A stretch of 10,042 nt of DNA from an uncultured Collinsella sp. (GTDB lineage: Bacteria; Actinomycetota; Coriobacteriia; Coriobacteriales; Coriobacteriaceae). Position numbers and translations under genes: made by a program. Each line of letters starts with the position of its first letter. The stretch's first letter is position 1. This document shows, piece by piece, positions 5,755 to 10,042 of this stretch. The DNA is taken from the NCBI GenBank assembly GCA_902493545.1, contig CABUQI010000041.1, forward strand, positions 1 to 10,042. The letters are read 5' to 3'. The notes beneath the pieces are model-generated. The model had not been told where the DNA came from, did no database searches, and saw only the letters and a list, made by a program, of their open reading frames with translations.

Positions 5755-6927
5755 CATACCACTGCAAAAGCGGTCTACCAGGCCGCGTATTCGGTGTCTG
5801 CGAAAGGCATCGAGTCCTGTAGCCCTGCCGCGATTTACGGATCATGTCCCACCGGAACGCTCCTTGACGCAGCCGCAGAATGGCTCACCAAACATGATGT
5901 TTCCCTCGACGCAAATGATTGCCTCGAGGTAATGGTGTTTGATCGCAGGAACGCGCGCTACGCGATGGACTGTCAATGCCACGTTTCTTCAAAACGATTC
6001 TCGAACTCACGCTTTGTAGAGCTTAAAGATGGCATCTTCGTTGTTGGCGTTGAGCTTTGCGCACTTCAGGCCGCCACCTATCTTTCTTTTCGCGAACTAG
6101 TGGAGTACTACTTTGAACTGTGCAGCGCTTACTCCCTTGGAACCGACTCTTCCACCTCCTATACCGAGCGTTTCGCGCTCACCTCGACCGAGAGATTAAA
6201 ACAGTTCTTTAATTCCATTACCAGATGCGACGGTCTGGCTCTTGCCCGAAAGGCGATCCAATGTGTGCGCGACGGATGCCGGTCTCCTATGGAAACGGCC
6301 TTTGTCATGATGCTAACGCTGCCCAAAAGCGAAGGAGGGCTTGGTATTAAGGGAATTGAGACCGATTACGAGGTGCAGGTCACCGCCGCCGCAAAGAATC
6401 TCACGAGACGCAAAAAGTTCTTTATGGATGCGTATCTAAAGAAATCTCGCACAGACATTGAATACAACGGTTTTTATCATGACGCGGAAGAAGACCGCGC
6501 CATCGATGAGGAACGCAAGAATGCGCTTGCGTCCATGGGATACGGAATCATCACCGTCAGCCGTTATTCCTTTATGCATGCCAGCTCTTTCGTTAGGGTC
6601 ATGGAAGCAATCCAGCGGAAAGAGGGCGTACGCCCCTCGCGTCTACCAAAAGACTTTCAAATCATGCAAGAGGACCTGAGACAGTTTGTGCTCAGAAGGT
6701 TTATAGAAGAGAAAAGGCGAATTCAGAAGCAGCTTCGCCAGGATTCCGAAGAGCGCCAACGAATCGACCTCGAAAAAGCAACACTCGAAGGCATCACGCT
6801 GGATGACCCGACAATTAATGAAGTTACAGCAATCGATGACATGCAGACAGTCGAATCCGACAGCCCATCATTTGCCCAAACAAGCAGCCTCGCGCCCGAG
6901 GGCAGGATCTTCGGGGCCGGAAGCTAG
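5737..6927 (+). CDS. Endonuclease-like protein with DUF559/Vsr-type PD-(D/E)xK fold
   Basis: A 396-residue soluble protein. Residues about 180-292 fit the DUF559/Vsr-like restriction-endonuclease fold: S-P-M-E-T-A at 183-188 (helix Glu186), Asp231 in F-M-D-A-Y-L, then D-I-E-Y-N-G-F-Y-H at 240-248 (Glu242, His248), E-E-D-R-A-I-D-E-E-R and G-Y-G-I-I-T-V-S-R. The usual lysine of the motif is replaced by Tyr243-Asn244, as in E-x-D-G-x-x-H variants. Residues 1-170 (starting M-S-I-V-L-S-H-T-T-A) resemble the N-terminal part of actinobacterial AbiEi-like/DUF559 fusions; that is a family-level impression. A charged helix (310-350) and an acidic tail follow. The ATG at 5737 is the only start in the open frame after a stop at 5671, yet it lacks a ribosome site. 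AT-richer than its neighbours, which suggests acquisition. Nuclease activity and a defence role are unproven. Confidence 0.7.
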   Translation: MSIVLSHTTAKAVYQAAYSVSAKGIESCSPAAIYGSCPTGTLLDAAAEWLTKHDVSLDANDCLEVMVFDRRNARYAMDCQCHVSSKRFSNSRFVELKDGIFVVGVELCALQAATYLSFRELVEYYFELCSAYSLGTDSSTSYTERFALTSTERLKQFFNSITRCDGLALARKAIQCVRDGCRSPMETAFVMMLTLPKSEGGLGIKGIETDYEVQVTAAAKNLTRRKKFFMDAYLKKSRTDIEYNGFYHDAEEDRAIDEERKNALASMGYGIITVSRYSFMHASSFVRVMEAIQRKEGVRPSRLPKDFQIMQEDLRQFVLRRFIEEKRRIQKQLRQDSEERQRIDLEKATLEGITLDDPTINEVTAIDDMQTVESDSPSFAQTSSLAPEGRIFGAGS

Positions 6928-7272
6928 ACCGGCTAACAAGGTGGGTACCCTAGCGATGTGCAAAATTGCGAGTATTCAGCAGGGTCGGCCCTCCAGCACC
7001 CACAAGTTAATCCAAATGAGAAACAAAGACGCTATCGAACGGGAACGTTAGGCAACACTTGAGGAAGATCTTATCTGTTTACCGCCCTTGGATAACTCTT
7101 GAGCGGCTTTATTTGGCCCGAAATAGATAAACAGACCCTCTATAGCTGCAGAATACTCCATTTTTTGCACGGCTCAAGGGCACCCACCCCGGCATCGGCT
7201 ATCAAAACCGCTCACTCCGGGATCTCGTCCACTATTCCCCATCATTTTGTGCAACGAATTACCTGAACGTCA
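6928..7272. other. Long intergenic region, possible interspersed element or decayed sequence
   Basis: Together with the repressor leader this gene-free stretch runs to 7346. TCTGTTTA (from about 7073) and TAAACAGA (about 7127-7134) form a wide inverted repeat, with a CCGC/GCGG pair inside. On the minus strand 7170-7048 is open for 40 codons (GTG or inner ATG at 7161) without a ribosome site. A second minus-strand frame next to it also reads for over 20 codons. No terminator for the DUF559-like gene was found. The stretch may be a dispersed intergenic repeat of this genus or the remains of a gene; I cannot decide from one copy. Confidence 0.35.
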
Positions 7273-7300
7273 TTGACATATGAACATACACTCATATAAT
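7273..7300 (+). promoter_or_regulatory. Consensus sigma-70 promoter of the metal-resistance operon
   Basis: TTGACA at 7273-7278 and TATAAT at 7295-7300 are perfect hexamers with a 16-base spacer. They lie about 47 bases before the ArsR-type repressor gene. The spacer is filled by the first operator box (7278-7297), so repressor and RNA polymerase should exclude one another. Confidence 0.92.
7278..7297. promoter_or_regulatory. ArsR/SmtB operator 1 (ATATGA-N8-TCATAT)
   Basis: ATATGA (7278-7283) and TCATAT (7292-7297) form a perfect 6-base dyad with an 8-base centre and contain TGAACA, the half-site typical of SmtB/ZiaR-like boxes. It lies exactly between the -35 and -10 hexamers. The same arrangement recurs at 7313 and 8052. 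Confidence 0.85.
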
Positions 7301-7312
7301 CGGAAGCAAGTT

Positions 7313-7332
7313 ATATGAGCGCATGTTCATAT
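7313..7332. promoter_or_regulatory. ArsR/SmtB operator 2 (ATATGA-N8-TCATAT)
   Basis: ATATGA (7313-7318) and TCATAT (7327-7332) repeat the spacing of operator 1, with TGTTCA as the complementary half-site. It covers the transcript start region and ends just before the AAAGGA ribosome site of the repressor gene. The centre-to-centre distance from operator 1 is 35 bases. Confidence 0.85.
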
Positions 7333-7346
7333 GAAAGGATATTGCA

Positions 7347-7712
7347 ATGAGCATCCGCGTTGATGAAACGAAACCCGACATCGAGGCCACCGAACCCGCG
7401 ATTCCCACCACCTGCTCGCCCGAGGACCTTCCCGACGAGGAGCTTCTCTACGACCTCGCCGACCTGTTCAAGGTCTTCAGCGACACCACGCGCATCAAGA
7501 TCCTCTATGCCCTCATGGGCCGCGAGCTCTGCGTGGCGGACATCGCCGAAGCGACCGAAACCTCGCAGTCCGCGGTGTCGCACCAGCTGCGCACACTCAA
7601 GCAGTCGCACCTGGTTAAATTCCGGCGCGACGGGCGCAATATCCTATACTCGCTCGCCGACGACCACGTCTACACCATGCTCAACCAGGGCATGAGCCAT
7701 ATCTGCGAATAG
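7347..7712 (+). CDS. ArsR/SmtB family metal-sensing repressor
   Basis: A 121-residue winged-helix repressor, about the size of SmtB/CadC. The core runs from L-A-D-L-F-K-V-F-S-D-T-T-R-I-K-I-L through E-L-C-V-A-D-I-A (60-67) and the recognition helix S-Q-S-A-V-S-H-Q-L-R-T-L (73-84) to the wing R-R-D-G-R-N-I-L-Y-S-L. Asp105, His107, His118 and Glu121 keep the exact D-x-H...H-x-x-E spacing of the SmtB alpha-5 zinc site. Cys62 and Asp65, with Cys23 in the N-terminal arm, also match positions used by alpha-3N sites (CadC/SmtB). It should dissociate from DNA on binding Zn(II) or a similar ion such as Cd(II). AAAGGA lies 7 bases before the ATG. First gene of the cluster and preceded by two operators, so it is almost surely autoregulated. 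Confidence 0.95.
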   Translation: MSIRVDETKPDIEATEPAIPTTCSPEDLPDEELLYDLADLFKVFSDTTRIKILYALMGRELCVADIAEATETSQSAVSHQLRTLKQSHLVKFRRDGRNILYSLADDHVYTMLNQGMSHICE

Positions 7713-7775
7713 CAACCAACCACGGTACCAGCGCGGCCTGCACCCAAGCCGCAAAAACGGGGAAAGGAACCCACC

Positions 7776-7994
7776 ATGAAAAAGCAGTACAAGCTCGACG
7801 AGATCGACTGCGCCAACTGCGCGCGTGAGCTTCAGGACGAGCTGGCCAAGCTCGAGGGCGTCAAATCCGTTTCGGTCAACTTTATGACCCAGAAGCTGAC
7901 GCTCGAGGCCGATGAAGCCGAGTTCGACGAGGTCCTCGACCGCGTTGTGGAGTTCACCGCCGACGCCGAGCCGGACTGCGAGATCATTCTCTAG
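7776..7994 (+). CDS. Stand-alone heavy-metal-associated (HMA) domain protein
   Basis: A 72-residue cytosolic protein consisting of a single ferredoxin-like HMA domain. The metal site is D-C-A-N-C-A at 11-16 (Cys12 and Cys15, preceded by Asp11, a pattern found in Zn/Cd-type HMA domains of CadA/ZntA). G-V-K-S-V-S-V-N-F at 28-36 is the typical second strand. A further Cys68 in D-C-E near the C-terminus may add a ligand. By my count it has 19 acidic and 8 basic residues, so it is strongly negative. AAAGGAA precedes the ATG. It lies 63 bases after the repressor gene and 100 bases before the ATPase gene, whose product has no HMA domain. It most likely does the job normally done by the ATPase N-terminal domain: binding and handing over Zn/Cd. 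Confidence 0.92.
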   Translation: MKKQYKLDEIDCANCARELQDELAKLEGVKSVSVNFMTQKLTLEADEAEFDEVLDRVVEFTADAEPDCEIIL

Positions 7995-8015
7995 CCCAGG
8001 TTTACGCCAACCCGC

Positions 8016-8039
8016 AAGGCCGCGCTTGCCGCGGCCTTT
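8016..8039 (+). terminator. GC-rich hairpin, possible weak terminator or attenuator
   Basis: AAGGCCGCG (8016-8024) and CGCGGCCTT (8030-8038) form a perfect 9-base-pair stem with a 5-base loop. Only three T (8037-8039) follow before GC, so termination is probably partial. It sits between the HMA gene and the ATPase gene, just before the third operator. It may lower ATPase expression from the first promoter or protect the mRNA end. Confidence 0.55.
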
Positions 8040-8051
8040 GCTCGCGAAATT

Positions 8052-8071
8052 ATATGAGCGAGTGTTCATAC
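8052..8071. promoter_or_regulatory. ArsR/SmtB operator 3, directly before the ATPase gene
   Basis: ATATGA (8052-8057), 8 bases, then TCATAC (8066-8071) repeats the box of operators 1 and 2. Compared with operator 2, 19 of the 23 bases around it are the same. It lies 23 bases before the ATPase start codon. No strong promoter is seen; TTGCCG (8027-8032) with ATTATA or TATATG about 17-19 bases later is a possible weak one. The box implies that the repressor acts here too. Confidence 0.75.
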
Positions 8072-8094
8072 ATTCAATTGGGAGGATACGAGTC

Positions 8095-10042
8095 ATGGCC
8101 ACTGCCGACCCCAAAAAGAAAAAGAAGAAGCGCAAGAAAAAAGAGTCACTCGAGCATAAGCGCAACCGCATCCTGGTAGCGCTGGGCATTTTTGCCGTGG
8201 TGTACGCCCTCGATGAGCTCGGCACCCTCACTGCCGCATTCGGCACCCCGGGCGACATCTACGCCAGCTTCGCACTGTTCCTCGTGCCTTTTTTGATTGC
8301 CGGATACGACGTACTGCAAAAGGCATTCAATAACATTCGCCGCGGCAAGGCCTTCGACGAGAGTTTCCTTATGGCAGTCGCGACCATCGGCGCATTTGCC
8401 ATGGTGCTCTTCCCCGACACCGACCCGCACATGGCCGAAGGCGCCGCCGTCATGCTGTTCTACCAGGTCGGCGAGCTGTTCCAGGCATACGCCGTGGGCA
8501 AGAGCCGAAAGTCGATCAGCGCCATGATGGACATCGCGCCCGACTACGCCAACGTCGAGCAACCCGACGGCACATTCGAGCAGGTCTTCCCCGATGACAT
8601 CGCCGTGGGCACCGTCATCGTCGTCAAGCCCGGCGAGCGCGTGCCTATCGACGGCGTCATCGTCGAAGGCGAGACACAGCTCGACACCGCCGCACTCACG
8701 GGCGAGTCAGTTCCCCGCCCCGCCAAGTCCGGCGACGACATCATCAGCGGCTGCATCAACATGACGGGGCTCATCCACGTGCGCACCACCAAGCCCTTTG
8801 GCGAGTCCACCGTCGCGCGCGTCCTGGAGCTCGTAGAAAACGCCAGCGAAAAGAAGGCGCGCACCGAGAACTTCATCACGCGCTTCGCCCGTGTCTACAC
8901 GCCCGCCGTCACCGGCGCGGCCGCGGTACTCGCGCTCGGCGGCGGCTTGATCACCGGCGCCTGGTCCGACTGGATCCTGCGCGGCCTGACCTTCTTGGTC
9001 GTCAGCTGCCCGTGCGCGTTGGTGATCAGCGTCCCGCTGAGCTTCTTTGGCGGCATCGGCGGCGCCTCCAAGCTGGGCGTTCTCATCAAGGGTTCTAACT
9101 ACCTCGAGACGCTCGCCGACGTGGACACCGTCGTCTTCGACAAGACCGGCACGCTCACCAACGGCACGTTCTCGGTCGTGGCAGTACACCCCGAAGCCGG
9201 CTATACCGAGCAATCGCTGCTTGAGGTCGCAGCCCTCGCTGAGTCATTCTCCGATCATCCCATCGCGCAGTCGGTGCGCGCCGCCTTCCAGGGCGAACTC
9301 GACCCCAAGCGCGTAAGCGACTCCACCAACGACGCGGGCCATGGCGTGACGGCAACCATCGACGGCAAGCACGTCGTCGTTGGCAACGCAAAGATGCTCG
9401 CCGCGGCCGGCGTCGAAGCGCCCAATTGCGAGGTCGTCGGTACGATCCTTCACGTGCTGGTCGATGGCATCTATGCCGGCCACATTGTAATTGCCGACAC
9501 CGTCAAGGCCGATGCCGAGCAGACGATCAGCGACCTGCACGCCGCCGGCGTCAAGCGCACCGTCATGCTCACGGGCGACCGCGAGGAGGTTGCGGCGTCT
9601 GTGGCCAAGCAACTCAGTCTCGACGAGTTCCACGCGCAGCTGCTGCCGGGCGATAAGGTCGAGCGTGTTGAGGCGTTGCTTGCGAGCGAGAACGGCAAGG
9701 GCAAGCTCGCTTTTGTCGGCGACGGTATCAACGACGCACCCGTGCTTACCCGTGCCGATGTGGGCATCGCCATGGGCGCCATGGGCTCGGACGCCGCAAT
9801 TGAGGCGGCGGACGTCGTGCTGATGGATGACAAGCCGTCCAACATTTCCCGCGCGATCCGCGTGGCGCGCAAGACCATGGCGATTGTCTGGCAGAACATC
9901 ATCTTTGCGCTGGGCGTTAAGCTGCTGATCCTGGTGCTGGCAGCGCTGGGCATTGCCGACATGTGGCTTGCCGTGTTCGGCGACGTAGGCGTGGCGATCA
10001 TCGCCATCCTGAACGCCATGCGCGCGATGGGTGTCAAGAACC
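8095..10042 (+). CDS. Heavy-metal P1B-type ATPase, Zn/Cd exporter type (C-terminus at window edge)
   Basis: The frame is open to the window edge (649 codons); few residues are probably missing, as the last helix (N-A-M-R-A-M-G-V-K-N) is reached. It exports Zn(II), Cd(II) or Pb(II) from the cytosol at the cost of ATP. Motifs: actuator T-G-E-S at 202-205, membrane C-P-C at 305-307, phosphorylation D-K-T-G-T at 349-353, nucleotide-site S-x-H-P with His388-Pro389, and hinge G-D-G-I-N-D at 542-547. Lys609 in the next-to-last helix and Asp630 in the last are spaced 21 apart, as in ZntA (Lys693, Asp714), which marks Zn/Cd/Pb rather than copper specificity. There is no N-terminal HMA domain; instead residues 7-16 are K-K-K-K-K-K-R-K-K-K. 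GGAGG lies 9 bases before the ATG. Operator 3 precedes the gene. Confidence 0.95.
   Translation, partial: MATADPKKKKKKRKKKESLEHKRNRILVALGIFAVVYALDELGTLTAAFGTPGDIYASFALFLVPFLIAGYDVLQKAFNNIRRGKAFDESFLMAVATIGAFAMVLFPDTDPHMAEGAAVMLFYQVGELFQAYAVGKSRKSISAMMDIAPDYANVEQPDGTFEQVFPDDIAVGTVIVVKPGERVPIDGVIVEGETQLDTAALTGESVPRPAKSGDDIISGCINMTGLIHVRTTKPFGESTVARVLELVENASEKKARTENFITRFARVYTPAVTGAAAVLALGGGLITGAWSDWILRGLTFLVVSCPCALVISVPLSFFGGIGGASKLGVLIKGSNYLETLADVDTVVFDKTGTLTNGTFSVVAVHPEAGYTEQSLLEVAALAESFSDHPIAQSVRAAFQGELDPKRVSDSTNDAGHGVTATIDGKHVVVGNAKMLAAAGVEAPNCEVVGTILHVLVDGIYAGHIVIADTVKADAEQTISDLHAAGVKRTVMLTGDREEVAASVAKQLSLDEFHAQLLPGDKVERVEALLASENGKGKLAFVGDGINDAPVLTRADVGIAMGAMGSDAAIEAADVVLMDDKPSNISRAIRVARKTMAIVWQNIIFALGVKLLILVLAALGIADMWLAVFGDVGVAIIAILNAMRAMGVKN

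Noticed and set aside
7048..7170. Minus-strand 40-codon frame as a small protein gene
   Set aside because: No ribosome site or promoter and no recognised family; kept only as part of a possible element.

Overview
The window looks like a chromosomal stretch of a GC-rich, low-complexity-regulated anaerobe of the class Coriobacteriia, most likely Collinsella or a close relative. This rests on codon use rich in GCC/CGC/GAC, good AGGAGG-type ribosome sites, a DtxR-like iron box, and the mix of protein families. The assignment is an inference and no search was run.

Layout. Positions 1-1660 lie on the minus strand: a nitroreductase-family gene (989-1660, preceded by a DtxR/IdeR-like operator) followed by two tandem histidine phosphatase genes (364-906 and 1-346, the second cut by the window edge). 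Divergent from these is a two-gene plus-strand unit, an HdeD/DUF308 membrane protein (1896-2498) abutting a YaiI/DUF188 protein (2499-2981), closed by a strong terminator. A second, bidirectional terminator separates it from a convergent minus-strand gene (3147-4247) for an ArsP_2/DUF2899-type metal permease with a long histidine-rich loop. That gene has its own promoter and a candidate operator. A DEDDh 3'-5' exonuclease-like gene follows on the plus strand (4419-5387).

An AT-richer island (about 5390-7270) carries one gene, a 396-residue protein with a DUF559/Vsr-like endonuclease fold. It is flanked by two long intergenic stretches containing dyads and a possible interspersed element.

The right end (7273-10042) is a complete zinc/cadmium-type homeostasis cluster: an ArsR/SmtB repressor with a SmtB-like metal site, a stand-alone acidic HMA metal chaperone-like protein, and a P1B-type ATPase. 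The ATPase lacks its own HMA domain and starts with a lysine-rich tail. Three near-identical ATATGA-N8-TCATA(T/C) boxes tie the cluster together: one inside a consensus promoter, one over the repressor leader, and one directly before the ATPase gene. Expected behaviour: excess metal releases the repressor, and the HMA protein and ATPase then bind and export the metal.

No wholly unknown system is evident. The most distinctive points are the split HMA/ATPase pair with opposite charge, the three-operator layout, the iron-box-like site before the nitroreductase, and the start-codon-spanning dyad of the endonuclease-like gene.
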